In this document: one piece after another, positions 16,361 through 25,591 of the stretch
Layout: every line of letters begins with the position of its first letter
How positions within the stretch are numbered: position 1 is the first letter of the stretch
NCBI GenBank assembly: GCA_037447335.1
Contig: JBBIGV010000014.1
Coordinates: forward strand, 1 to 55,157
Length of the DNA: 55,157 nucleotides
Origin: JBBIGV01 sp037447335
GTDB lineage: Bacteria > Bacteroidota > Ignavibacteria > Ignavibacteriales > Ignavibacteriaceae
Direction: 5' to 3'
Position numbers and translations under genes: made by a program
The notes under the pieces: generated by a model
What the model saw: only the letters and a program-made list of their open reading frames with translations
Told to the model about the DNA's origin: nothing
Database searches by the model: none

Positions 16361-16858
16361 TTACAATCGGATCATTTGAAGGTATTCTATGAGAAATAGC
16401 CTGGCAATGTGGGTATCTGCTGAAATCCAGAATAATCTTTTCCCCTGATAAAAGACATAATGAGTCTGGCCCATACCAAAACATCTGTACACATCTTTAT
16501 CAGAAATTTTCATATACTCACCGGAAAAGAATACTGAGTTTTCCGGAGAAATTTTCTGAGTCATTTTTTCATAAGCATCAAGCGCCTGGGATTGATCCTC
16601 ATAAACTGTTATATAAATTACAGCTCTACCCTTTCTGCTATCATAAAACCCGATTTCATTACTTGCAGTGGCAACCGGCTGGAAATGAAGCTCATCAACT
16701 ATCTTCCGGGCATCGTCAGCCGAAACCACCTCTTTGAGTGTAAGTTCATGGATTTTGGCGGGCAAAAAGTTGTTACCCGATGAGCAGCTTGTAAGTATAA
16801 ACGCGCAGCCAACAATCGAAAAAAGAATAAGAGCTTTATTTTTATGTCTTGTGATCAT
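16361..16858 (-). CDS. Putative lipoprotein of unknown function
   Basis: A 165-residue protein with a lipoprotein signal ending in ILTSCSSGNN. The mature part begins with ELTLKEVVSADDARKIVDELH and includes IGFYDSRKGRAVIYITVYED and YVFYQGKRLFWISAD, alternating helix and strand. I do not recognise the family. The ATG at 16858 is chosen because it starts directly at the basic n-region; an in-frame TTG 30 bases upstream is less likely. It lies 41 bases after the Nfu-type gene and is probably co-transcribed with it. Confidence 0.7.
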   Translation of the reverse strand: MITRHKNKALILFSIVGCAFILTSCSSGNNFLPAKIHELTLKEVVSADDARKIVDELHFQPVATASNEIGFYDSRKGRAVIYITVYEDQSQALDAYEKMTQKISPENSVFFSGEYMKISDKDVYRCFGMGQTHYVFYQGKRLFWISADTHIARLFLIEYLQMIRL

Positions 16859-16899
16859 ACTGGTATTCCCCTGAATAATGTTCTTCAAATGAAATTAAA

Positions 16900-17442
16900 T
16901 TACGCAGCAACTACCCTAATGGCAGGATGAATATCCCGTTTTAATAAATTTTCAATTGCCATTAATGTTCCGCTGATAGAACTCGGACAACTGCCGCAAG
17001 CACCCTGATATCTGATTTTTACAGTGTAGCCATCAAGTCCTAGCACTTCAAGCCCACCGCCGTCACCGGCTAGTGCCGGTCTTACTCGTTGATCAAGTAT
17101 TGTGTTTATCTGCTTAAGAATTGCACTTGCATTTTCATCTATTCCAGCAATTTCTTTTTGGGGTGGAATCAGAGCTTTGTCAAAATTCTGAAGGAATGTA
17201 ATAAAAGGCTTTTGAATCTGAGCCCAGCCGGCTTCCTTCTGCTTTTCGATAGTAACAAACTTATCCATATAGAAAACCGAGGCTACTCCATCAATATCAA
17301 AAATTCCTTTTGCGAAGGGGTCATGCTCTGCATCTTCTTTTGAGGAGAATTGTCTTGTCTCAAAATTCAACAGCTTTTCATTTAAAATAAATTTTAATGC
17401 ATGAGGATTTGGTGTTAAATCAACATCTTCAACAGTTAACAT
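16900..17442 (-). CDS. Nfu/NifU-type iron-sulfur scaffold protein
   Basis: A 180-residue protein with an N-terminal Nfu_N domain (TPNPHALKFILNEKLL, IFDIDGVASVFYMDKFVTI) and a C-terminal NifU-like domain (RPALAGDGGGLEVL, YQGACGSCPSSISGT). The CxxC cysteines near residue 150 bind a transferable [4Fe-4S] cluster that is delivered to client apoproteins. Two-domain Nfu proteins of this length are common in bacteria and mitochondria. The ATG at 17442 is supported by a GGAG site eight bases upstream. Confidence 0.92.
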   Translation of the reverse strand: MLTVEDVDLTPNPHALKFILNEKLLNFETRQFSSKEDAEHDPFAKGIFDIDGVASVFYMDKFVTIEKQKEAGWAQIQKPFITFLQNFDKALIPPQKEIAGIDENASAILKQINTILDQRVRPALAGDGGGLEVLGLDGYTVKIRYQGACGSCPSSISGTLMAIENLLKRDIHPAIRVVAA

Positions 17443-17575
17443 AATAATTACTCCATATTCATAAATTGTGTGCAAAAATAGTGTAATATAATCTAGACTT
17501 CAAGTCGGTTTAATTTCTAAAAATTTGCCTTAGTATTTTTAATCAGTTATTTTAATCACAAAAAACAGGGCTTAT

Positions 17576-18864
17576 GTGAGAACATTGATTAAAATCAAGT
17601 TTCTTATCCTGATCATAATATATGGAATTTATTCTGCCTCCACACCCCAGGTAACCGATAAAAACATGCCTGCGTTATTAAATACAGACACAACTAATTA
17701 TTTCCCGCTGGCAATCGGTAACCATTGGCAGTATTTTTTCGGTCAGGCTCAATGGGTATGATTCAATATTCAATTCCTGAATCACGAATTGATACTTCAT
17801 TCATTATTAATGATCATGAATATTTCAAGTTCAGCGATTAGAACTTTCTTATGAGGTATAATACTGATAAACAAATTATTTACATCAGGTATAATGAAAG
17901 TGATTATGTTTATATGGATTTCACTTTGCCGCCGGGGGCAACATTTAATCAATTCTCAAAATCATTGCAATTCAGAATGGTTGAAGTTACAGCCGGTATA
18001 CACAGTTTTTGGGGAACTCCATATAATTTTAAAGGATATAAATACGGATGGACCCATGAAAGATTTATATCCGGCTTTGGTTTGGTCAGAACATACATCT
18101 ATGTTCCAAATGGATATGAAGGTCACAGGGCTCTCATAAATGGTATAATTTTCGATTCTACAAATACACCAATTTATATTTCACATCCTTTTTATCCGGA
18201 GATAATAATTACGCCCTTGCTGGTAACCAATTCGCTGATTAATCCTTTAACTTTCAGAGTTGATCATTACTTTTCTAAATTTTTTCCGCCAAGCCCTTTT
18301 TCACTAGATCTGAATTTTATAAAAGAAGTGAGATTGGAAAGATTTTATCAGCGCGCAGATAGTATAATAATACCACCGGATATAAATGCATATAACACTT
18401 CAACTAACCATTACAATGTTAATATTAATCTGGAGGAAAATCTTCTGAATGATGGGTTCAGTTATTATTACAGAATATATGCAGAAGATAAGGGAATACT
18501 TCCTCATATAAGCTATTCTCCTGATAGTGGTTTTTATAAATTAGAATACCTGGATTCGAGCAAAATTATTGAGAATACAAATGTCGATCAGGATTTTTCA
18601 TTTTCCCAGAATTATCCCAACCCCTTTAATTCAGCAACTAAAATAAGGTATTCAATCAGCAAAACTGACTTGGTAAACATATCTGTCTATGATGTATTGG
18701 GTATAAAAGTGATTGAACTATTAAATGCTGAACAAGAAGAGGGAAACCATGAGATTCTTTTCGACACTGAAAGTTCAAGTATCAGCATCGGAACCGGAAT
18801 CTATCTCCTCAAACTAAGCACCGGCTTTAACACAAAGACAATCAAGATGATTTATTTAAAGTAA
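17576..18864 (+). pseudogene. Broken T9SS-exported protein gene
   Basis: The first segment (from a GTG at 17576) encodes a signal-like leader and a NYFPLAIGNHWQYFFGQAQ motif, then stops at 17761. The reading continues in another frame (IQYSIPESRIDTSFIINDHE) and meets a TAG at 17839-17841, after which 337 more codons follow in that frame to 18864. The end is a type A T9SS sorting domain (FSQNYPNPFN, IRYSI, YDVLG, GIYLLKL, KTIKMIYLK). One frameshift plus one nonsense codon in a gene otherwise colinear with a secreted protein mark it as a pseudogene or two sequencing errors. A shortened product from the ATG at 17851 would lack a signal peptide. Confidence 0.75.
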
Positions 18865-18980
18865 ACTTTGTTCACCTTTTGGAGATTTCCTTTTCCATAC
18901 TACTTGTATAAGTATATCGGGGGACTCATTTTTTTAGTTCAAATAGCTATTTAATTAATCACAAAATAATTTTATAAAAC

Positions 18981-19955
18981 ATGAATAAAGTTTTAATAGT
19001 TTTTACCGGAGGTACTTTCTCAATGATGATTGATGAAAGCACCGGCGGTGCAGTTCCAAAATACTCGGGAAACGAATTGCTTGAAAAAATTCCTGAAGCA
19101 AAAAAGCTGGCTCTGATTGATTGTTATGATTTCGGGAAGTATCCCGGCCCGCATATGACACCGGAACTAATGTTTGACCTATCAAAAAAAATCAGGCAGG
19201 AAATTAAAAAGGATAATTACGCCGGGGTGATTGTTACGCACGGAACAGATACACTGGAAGAAACCGCTTACCTGCTCGATCTTACAATTCAAACAGAAAT
19301 ACCGATTGTTGTGATTGGTTCAATGAAGAACAGCTCTGAGCCGGATTGGGACGGACCAAGAAATCTTATTGACGCAATTCATATCTGTCTGAATCATAAC
19401 TGCCGTAATATTGGTACGCTGGTATGCCTGAATGGTGAGATAAATGCTGCAAGCGAGGTAACAAAAATTTATTCTGATGAAGTTGATACTTTTCAAAGCC
19501 TCGACTTTGGCGCTCTTGGTTTTGTACAAAACGGAAAAGTAATTCTCAACAGGCTTCCAAGAAAACTTGAAACCATCGAAACTGAAAAAATAAACTCCAA
19601 TGTTGATATGCTTTCGGTTTATGCCGGAATGAATGAAAAATTTTTCAGATTTTGTGCATACAGTAATGCAGAAGGTCTGGTTGTTGAAGCGCTTGGTGTC
19701 GGAAATGTGCCGCCTGCTGCATTTGATGGTATTAAGTATGTTGTAGAAAAAGGAATTCCTGTTGTTTTAACATCGCGCTGCCCTGCAGGTGAAACTGATT
19801 ATATCTATGGATATCCCGGTGCAGGAAAGCACCTTCACAATATTGGAGTGATATTTGCAGAGTATCTCAACGGGCAAAAAGCAAGAGTCAAACTGATGCT
19901 GGCTCTTGGTAAGACCAAAGACCCGGAGGCTCTAAAAAAAATGTTTGAACCCTAA
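18981..19955 (+). CDS. ansA: L-asparaginase
   Basis: A 324-residue cytosolic-type asparaginase that hydrolyses L-asparagine to aspartate and ammonia. Both threonine motifs are present: FTGGTFSM near residue 9 and VTHGTDTLEETAYLLD near residue 85. SEPDWDGPRNL and EALGVGNVPP are further family landmarks. No signal peptide is seen, so it is probably a type I enzyme. It converges on murI with three bases between the stops. Confidence 0.92.
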   Translation: MNKVLIVFTGGTFSMMIDESTGGAVPKYSGNELLEKIPEAKKLALIDCYDFGKYPGPHMTPELMFDLSKKIRQEIKKDNYAGVIVTHGTDTLEETAYLLDLTIQTEIPIVVIGSMKNSSEPDWDGPRNLIDAIHICLNHNCRNIGTLVCLNGEINAASEVTKIYSDEVDTFQSLDFGALGFVQNGKVILNRLPRKLETIETEKINSNVDMLSVYAGMNEKFFRFCAYSNAEGLVVEALGVGNVPPAAFDGIKYVVEKGIPVVLTSRCPAGETDYIYGYPGAGKHLHNIGVIFAEYLNGQKARVKLMLALGKTKDPEALKKMFEP

Positions 19956-19958
19956 TGC

Positions 19959-20771
19959 TTAAACCAGCATTTCAAGATCAACCTTTATCACTTCCTTTAC
20001 CGGGTTACCAAGAAACAATTCCGCTACTTCTTTGAATGTTGCCGGTATATCACTCACATAAAAATGTTGATTACCAATTGAGAATTTATTTGTATGAAGG
20101 TCTGTCCTCGTCAACTCTGCTTTAACAACTTCAGCAGAAGCGATTCCTGAATCTATAAGAGTTACGTCTTCGCCGATAACTTTTTGTATTACATCGGCAA
20201 GAATCGGATAATGCGTGCAGCCCAACACCAAAGTATCAATATTGTGTTCACGAAGTTCTTTTAAGTATTCTTCTGCTATTTTGAAAGCAGCTTTGTGAGT
20301 CGTCCAGCCTTCTTCGGCAAGCGGAACGAATAACGGACATGCCTTCTCAAATACCTCAACTTCAGGATTTAACTTTTTAATTTGTGTTGAGTATGCCATA
20401 TTATTTATTGTTGCGCGGGTTCCGATTACCCCAATTTTTCCGTTCCGGGTTTCTTTAACAGCCATTTTTGCACCGGGTTCTATCATCCCGATAACAGGGA
20501 CATCAAACTTTTGTCTAAGCGCAGGAATTGCGACTGATGAAGCTGTATTGCACGCAGCCACAATTGTTTTTACATTTTTGCTGATAAGAAAAGAAGCATC
20601 CTGTATAGAATATTCAATCACAGTGCTGTTTGATTTTGAACCGTAAGGCACGCGTGCAGTATCGCCAAAATAAACAATATTCTCTGTTGGCAATGCAGAT
20701 ACAATCCTTTTTACAACCGTCAGCCCGCCAATACCGGAATCGAATACCCCGATTGGTTTTTCTTTTTCCAT
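19959..20771 (-). CDS. murI: Glutamate racemase
   Basis: A 270-residue enzyme that converts L- to D-glutamate for peptidoglycan. The two catalytic cysteines are visible in VAACNTASS and LGCTHYPIL, with FDSGIGGLTV at the N-terminus and YFGDTARVPYG downstream. The ATG at 20771 is preferred; an in-frame TTG lies nine bases upstream. It starts 18 bases after glnD and is probably co-transcribed. Confidence 0.95.
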   Translation of the reverse strand: MEKEKPIGVFDSGIGGLTVVKRIVSALPTENIVYFGDTARVPYGSKSNSTVIEYSIQDASFLISKNVKTIVAACNTASSVAIPALRQKFDVPVIGMIEPGAKMAVKETRNGKIGVIGTRATINNMAYSTQIKKLNPEVEVFEKACPLFVPLAEEGWTTHKAAFKIAEEYLKELREHNIDTLVLGCTHYPILADVIQKVIGEDVTLIDSGIASAEVVKAELTRTDLHTNKFSIGNQHFYVSDIPATFKEVAELFLGNPVKEVIKVDLEMLV

Positions 20772-20789
20772 GAAATTCAATGTGTGATC

Positions 20790-23360
20790 CTATAAAATCT
20801 GTTCAATGGTTTTTGTCAGCTCTGCTTTTATTAATTCATAATCATTCGGTGAGATTTTTTTGCCCAGACTGTTAAGCACATAAAAAGAGTCCACTATATC
20901 ATCACCCTTTGTGGAAATTTTAGCAAAATATATTGATAACCCCAATTCATTCATTTTGTGAGTAACCTGGTAAAGAAAACCTAACCGGTCAGGTGAGAAC
21001 ACGTCAATTATGGTATACTTCTCATGCTTCTCAAACATTACCTTAACTTTACCCGATCTCTTAAAGAACTTATTTTCGATCCTCCACCATTTTGATTTCA
21101 ACTTTGCAAATTCCTGGTTCAACTGAAGTCTTCCAGCCACAACCGCATCAAGATCATTTTTAATTTTATCGTATCTTGATTCATCCAGCTTTTTGTGTGA
21201 TCTGAAATCGGTAACATTGAAAGTATCTATAACAATACCATCTCTGCGTGTAAATATTTTTGCATCGTGAATGTTGGCATCATTTATTGAAAATACCCCG
21301 CACAACTTTGAAAGAAGCGCCGGGTAATCTTTAGTTATAACCGTAACATTTGTAAAGTCACTTAATTCCTTAAATAAAACAGAAATAGTAATACCTCGTT
21401 GTATTTCCTCAACGTGTTGAGCAATTTCGACGTCCGTAAAATGATGTACGTAACCAATGTCATTTATTGAATCCATATGTTCCTGAATATGCGATTCACT
21501 TATACTGTCCGAATGTTTTATCACCTCTTTCGGTATAATATACGTACTCGAAATCAACAGTTCCTCTCCGGTGATCTGTTCTGTAAGCATTGCGTGTGAC
21601 TTTCTATAGAGTTCTGCTAACAGTTCACTCTTCCATGAAGTCCATACAGCCGAATTAACTGCTGAAAGATCAGCATAAGTTACGAGATAGAGCAGGTCAA
21701 GATCTTCTATGGAAGAAAATTTTGCTGTAAAGTTGTTTAATGTTTCGGGATCATTCAGATTTCTTCTGAATGCAACCTGCTCCATAAGAAGGTGATTTTT
21801 CACTAGGAAAGTTACCTGGTCAATTTCAAGGTCGCTGTAACCCAGCTTGTGCATAATTGATTCTGCCATTTCAGCGCCGATAATTTCATGCCCGGAAATA
21901 TTGATGGGCTTGGCAATATCATGAAATAGCAGCCCTAAAAATAAAGTTTCTTTATTCTTAAGTTTATTATAAATCCTTCCTAACTGACCTGAGTCCCTCT
22001 CCAGCTTTTCAACATTTTTAATAGTTGTAAGCGTGTGTTCATCGGCAGTGTAGCAATGATAAACACCATGCTGCATAAATCCGGCTAAGTCTCTGAATTC
22101 GGGCAGAAAGGCACCCAATGCACCCAACTCGTTCATCACTGAAAGAGTCTGCCCGACGTTTTTATTCAGTTTGATTATTTCACGAAAGAAAACTGACGAT
22201 TCGGCATCATGATGTCTTGCAGATTTATATTGATCGGTCTTCTCAACAATCAGTGATCGGAGGCTTTCGTCAAAATGCGCGCTGAGCAGCCCCCTGTAAT
22301 AAAAAGCGCGAAGAACATCAGAAAGCGTAAGCTCTTTGTTTGAAGTGTAGTAAATAGTTTTTCCTTTAAGTATAAAGTCTTCATCAAGTTCAATTGAAAG
22401 CGAATCAGGAATTGGCGAGGAGATTTTTTCAGTGAATTTTTTGATCATTGACTTAGAAAACCTGTTAATTACATTTGCCGATTCAAAGTACATTTTCATA
22501 AACATTTCCGGCGTATCGGTAATGTGATTGAACAAGCCTGTCAGTTTTATCTGATATTCAAATTCGAGCCTGTCGGTTTTCTGACCTGTGAGGAGATGAA
22601 GCTGATTTCGGATTCCAAGAATGAACCTGTAGCTGTTCAGCAGCCTCATACACTCGTTTGGCGTGGTATATTTAAACTCTTTTAACTGATCGATAAATAC
22701 TTCAGCCTGTGTGAGCTCAGCCTGCTTGTTAAGAAGAGTTTTATGCTTCAGAATAAATATCCATTCGATAGCTTGAAAATCGCGTAAACCGCCTGCTGAA
22801 AGTTTTACATTCGGTTCAAGCATTTTTGGTGAATCGCCGTATTTAGAGTAGCGAAGTCTGATGTCTTCAAAAAGATCATTTATTAATTTTTTTGATGTGT
22901 CTTCATTAAGAAAAGAAAAGAGCAGTTCGTTCCACTGATTGTACTTTTTTTCAGAACCGATGAGAAATCGTGTTTCAAAAAACTGCGTAAATGTATGCAA
23001 GTCAGTCACAAGGAATTTCTGTATGTCATCAAAATCCCTTACTGTATGAGAAATTTCAATACCATTATCCCATAAGATTTTTACAAGCTCAGAAATGTCT
23101 GATTCATTTTCATCAACCGATTGATTGATGAACATAATATCAATATCAGAAAATGATGAAAGTTCACGCCTGCTGAAGCTTCCCGCCGATACAACAACAA
23201 AGTTATATTTCTTTCTGCCTGCTAACCTGCGGATAAAATCCTCGACCAGCAGGCTGTATTCCATACTAAAACGGAGCGGGTCTGTTTTTGAATTATATGC
23301 TTTAAACAGCTCGTTACGTTTACGGCTGAAATCATCCTTTGTTTTTACTGATATGTTCAT
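20790..23360 (-). CDS. glnD: [Protein-PII] uridylyltransferase/uridylyl-removing enzyme
   Basis: An 856-residue bifunctional nitrogen sensor. The nucleotidyltransferase site is GSFSRRELSSFSDIDIMFI near residue 65. The HD domain is LLFHDIAKPINISGHEIIGA near residue 475. Two ACT domains close the protein (VTVITKDYPALLSKLCGVFS and IIDVFSPDRLGFLYQVTHKM) and bind glutamine. The enzyme uridylylates PII when glutamine is low and removes UMP when it is high. No glnB or amtB gene is adjacent. Length matches the family. Confidence 0.93.
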   Translation of the reverse strand: MNISVKTKDDFSRKRNELFKAYNSKTDPLRFSMEYSLLVEDFIRRLAGRKKYNFVVVSAGSFSRRELSSFSDIDIMFINQSVDENESDISELVKILWDNGIEISHTVRDFDDIQKFLVTDLHTFTQFFETRFLIGSEKKYNQWNELLFSFLNEDTSKKLINDLFEDIRLRYSKYGDSPKMLEPNVKLSAGGLRDFQAIEWIFILKHKTLLNKQAELTQAEVFIDQLKEFKYTTPNECMRLLNSYRFILGIRNQLHLLTGQKTDRLEFEYQIKLTGLFNHITDTPEMFMKMYFESANVINRFSKSMIKKFTEKISSPIPDSLSIELDEDFILKGKTIYYTSNKELTLSDVLRAFYYRGLLSAHFDESLRSLIVEKTDQYKSARHHDAESSVFFREIIKLNKNVGQTLSVMNELGALGAFLPEFRDLAGFMQHGVYHCYTADEHTLTTIKNVEKLERDSGQLGRIYNKLKNKETLFLGLLFHDIAKPINISGHEIIGAEMAESIMHKLGYSDLEIDQVTFLVKNHLLMEQVAFRRNLNDPETLNNFTAKFSSIEDLDLLYLVTYADLSAVNSAVWTSWKSELLAELYRKSHAMLTEQITGEELLISSTYIIPKEVIKHSDSISESHIQEHMDSINDIGYVHHFTDVEIAQHVEEIQRGITISVLFKELSDFTNVTVITKDYPALLSKLCGVFSINDANIHDAKIFTRRDGIVIDTFNVTDFRSHKKLDESRYDKIKNDLDAVVAGRLQLNQEFAKLKSKWWRIENKFFKRSGKVKVMFEKHEKYTIIDVFSPDRLGFLYQVTHKMNELGLSIYFAKISTKGDDIVDSFYVLNSLGKKISPNDYELIKAELTKTIEQIL

Positions 23361-23398
23361 GCAGCATTATTAAATAAGTGTGGAGTAAAAATAACCAA

Positions 23399-23773
23399 CT
23401 AAACCTTTATACCCTTATATCCTTTCTTAATATAGTCGACAACTATTGTGGAAGAAATGCCACCCCTGACATTAAACTCAGCTTCGATGCGCATATAGCG
23501 CGGTTTGCATACAGCTACAAGATCATCAAGAATTTTGTTCGTAACGCTTTCAAAGAAGATCCCGTCGTTCCGGTACGAATTGTAATAGAACTTTAACGAC
23601 TTTAATTCAATGCAGAGTTTGTCCGGTATGTATTCAAGAGTAATTTTTGCGAAATCAGGCTGTCCGGTTTTCGGACAGAGTGATGTAAACTCCGGCGCAA
23701 TATGTGTTATAAGATAATCTCTGTCAGGGTGTTCGTTTTTAAAGATTTCGAGTATTTTTATTTTGTCTTTCAT
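23399..23773 (-). CDS. queF: NADPH-dependent 7-cyano-7-deazaguanine reductase (short type)
   Basis: A 124-residue QueF that reduces preQ0 to preQ1 in queuosine synthesis. The catalytic cysteine is in FTSLCPKTGQPDF (about residue 33), and the family motif ELKSLKFYYNSYR follows. It is the single-domain (YkvM-like) form. It starts 20 bases downstream of queC, its upstream pathway partner, in the same direction. Confidence 0.95.
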   Translation of the reverse strand: MKDKIKILEIFKNEHPDRDYLITHIAPEFTSLCPKTGQPDFAKITLEYIPDKLCIELKSLKFYYNSYRNDGIFFESVTNKILDDLVAVCKPRYMRIEAEFNVRGGISSTIVVDYIKKGYKGIKV

Positions 23774-23793
23774 CTTCTTTTGTAATTAGTTGG

Positions 23794-24480
23794 TCAAATA
23801 AACACTGGTTTTACTTTATATTTTATCGGGTCTTCAATACCGGCTTTTTGAAAACCCCTTAATCTTAAGGCACAACTATCGCACTCTCCGCAGGCTTCCG
23901 TTTCACTTTTGTAACAGCTCCATGTAAGATTAAGCGGAGCGCCAAGTTCAAAACCCGTTTTAATAATTTCGCTTTTGGGCAGATGAATTATCGGGGTGAA
24001 TATTTTCATATTCGTTTCTGGTTTTGCACCAAGCATTATAACTTTTTCAAATGCATCGAAAAACTCCGGACGGCAATCCGGATATCCGAACGAATCTTCA
24101 TAAACTGCACCGATAAAAATTGCATTTGCATTCAATACCTCTGCCCAGCTAACACACGCAGCAAGAATATTTGCGTTACGGAACGGCACGTAGGAAGCGG
24201 GAATATTTTTACTGCTTAGATCGGCTTTACTTATTTCAATCGAGGTATCTGTAAGAGATGAGCCCCCGATTTTAGCAAGGTGTGTAAAATCGATAATCAA
24301 TCTGTCTTTTATACCATAATAATCTGCAATATCATTAAACGCTTTTAGCTCTCTTGCCTCGGTCCTCTGCCCGTAATTAACATGCAAAAAGGCAGTCTTA
24401 TAATTTTTATGTGCAATAGCGGCAGTCACACAGCTATCCATGCCGCCACTTACAGCTACAACAGCGAGATTTTCAGTCAT
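23794..24480 (-). CDS. queC: 7-cyano-7-deazaguanine synthase
   Basis: A 228-residue QueC that makes preQ0 from 7-carboxy-7-deazaguanine with ATP and ammonia. The PP-loop motif is SGGMDSCVTA near the N-terminus, and the zinc site is the Cys cluster CYKSETEACGECDSC near the end. FRNANILAACVSWAE is the family core. The ATG at 24480 is preferred over a GTG nine bases upstream. No preQ1 riboswitch is recognisable in the 200 bases upstream. Confidence 0.95.
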   Translation of the reverse strand: MTENLAVVAVSGGMDSCVTAAIAHKNYKTAFLHVNYGQRTEARELKAFNDIADYYGIKDRLIIDFTHLAKIGGSSLTDTSIEISKADLSSKNIPASYVPFRNANILAACVSWAEVLNANAIFIGAVYEDSFGYPDCRPEFFDAFEKVIMLGAKPETNMKIFTPIIHLPKSEIIKTGFELGAPLNLTWSCYKSETEACGECDSCALRLRGFQKAGIEDPIKYKVKPVFI

Positions 24481-24697
24481 AATGAACACAATTAAATTCT
24501 ACTTAAATATAGACAATTCCGTTTATACATTAAAGGTCAGGTTTTACACTTTGTGAATGAAAAGAATTATTTGAATGTAAAGATGGTTAAAAAAATGAAT
24601 TCGTTCCGGATTATGGTCATATTTTGTTTGAAGTAGAAAACAGCCTTCGTAATTTAGGAACGTGATTAAAGAATAATTTTAAAACTGCAGGAACGAA

Positions 24698-25453
24698 ATG
24701 AGAAAAAAAGTTATTGCCGGCAACTGGAAAATGAACAATGATCTTACAGAATCGCAAAACCTGATTAACAAATTAATAAGCGGGTTGCAGAACGAAAAGT
24801 TGAACTGTGATGTTATAATTTGCCCGCCATTCATATCACTCAGAGAAGCATACCTGCTAACTATTGACACAAAAATAAAACTCGGCGCGCAAAACATGTA
24901 TTTTGAAGAAAGTGGTGCATTCACCGGCGAAATTTCTGCCGGGATGTTGAAAAGTGTGGGCTGCGAGTTTGTAATTCTTGGTCACTCAGAAAGACGTACA
25001 ATTTTTGGTGAGACCGACAGTTTAATTAATAAAAAGATAAAACGAGCGCTTTCAGCGGGGCTTAAACCCATTTTCTGCATTGGCGAATCGCTTGAAGAGC
25101 GGGAAAAAAATGTAACAAAACAAGTTGTCCAAACTCAATTAACCGGCGGACTTAGTGAGCTATCTATCGCGGATGTGGAAAAGATCATTATAGCATACGA
25201 ACCGGTTTGGGCAATCGGAACGGGAAAAACTGCAACACCTGAACAGGCACAGGAAGTTCATGCTTTTATCAGGGCTGTATTAAAAGATGAATTTTCAGAC
25301 ACTATTGCCCGCAATATTATTATTCAATATGGCGGAAGCGTAAAGCCGGAAAATGCAAAAGAACTGCTTTCTCAAAATGATATTGACGGCGCACTTGTTG
25401 GCGGCGCTTGCCTGAATGCAGAGTCCTTCATCTCAATTATCAAATCAGCGTAA
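24698..25453 (+). CDS. tpiA: Triosephosphate isomerase
   Basis: A 251-residue TIM barrel enzyme interconverting DHAP and glyceraldehyde-3-phosphate. NWKMN near residue 9 (Lys), the electrophilic His in GHSERR, the catalytic Glu in AYEPVWAIGTG and phosphate loops GGSVKPENA and GGACLNA are present. The last loop normally reads GGASL. It is monocistronic, divergent from queC. Confidence 0.97.
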   Translation: MRKKVIAGNWKMNNDLTESQNLINKLISGLQNEKLNCDVIICPPFISLREAYLLTIDTKIKLGAQNMYFEESGAFTGEISAGMLKSVGCEFVILGHSERRTIFGETDSLINKKIKRALSAGLKPIFCIGESLEEREKNVTKQVVQTQLTGGLSELSIADVEKIIIAYEPVWAIGTGKTATPEQAQEVHAFIRAVLKDEFSDTIARNIIIQYGGSVKPENAKELLSQNDIDGALVGGACLNAESFISIIKSA

Positions 25454-25591
25454 GTTATTTAGATAAAAGATTTTGAGCGGGGTCAAACTGAAAAGGAACT
25501 TCACCATGCAAACAGAAAATTAGATTGATTTGCCTCCCTTTCTTTGATATATTTTATAGTTTAATTTTTATAATCCAGGTAAATAAATCGG

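Noticed and set aside
20790..23360. glnD next to murI as a functional nitrogen-cell wall link
   Set aside because: Short spacing only suggests shared transcription; there is no further evidence for a functional link.
24481..24697. Possible preQ1 riboswitch upstream of queC
   Set aside because: No preQ1-type hairpin followed by an A-rich pseudoknot strand could be recognised on the minus strand.
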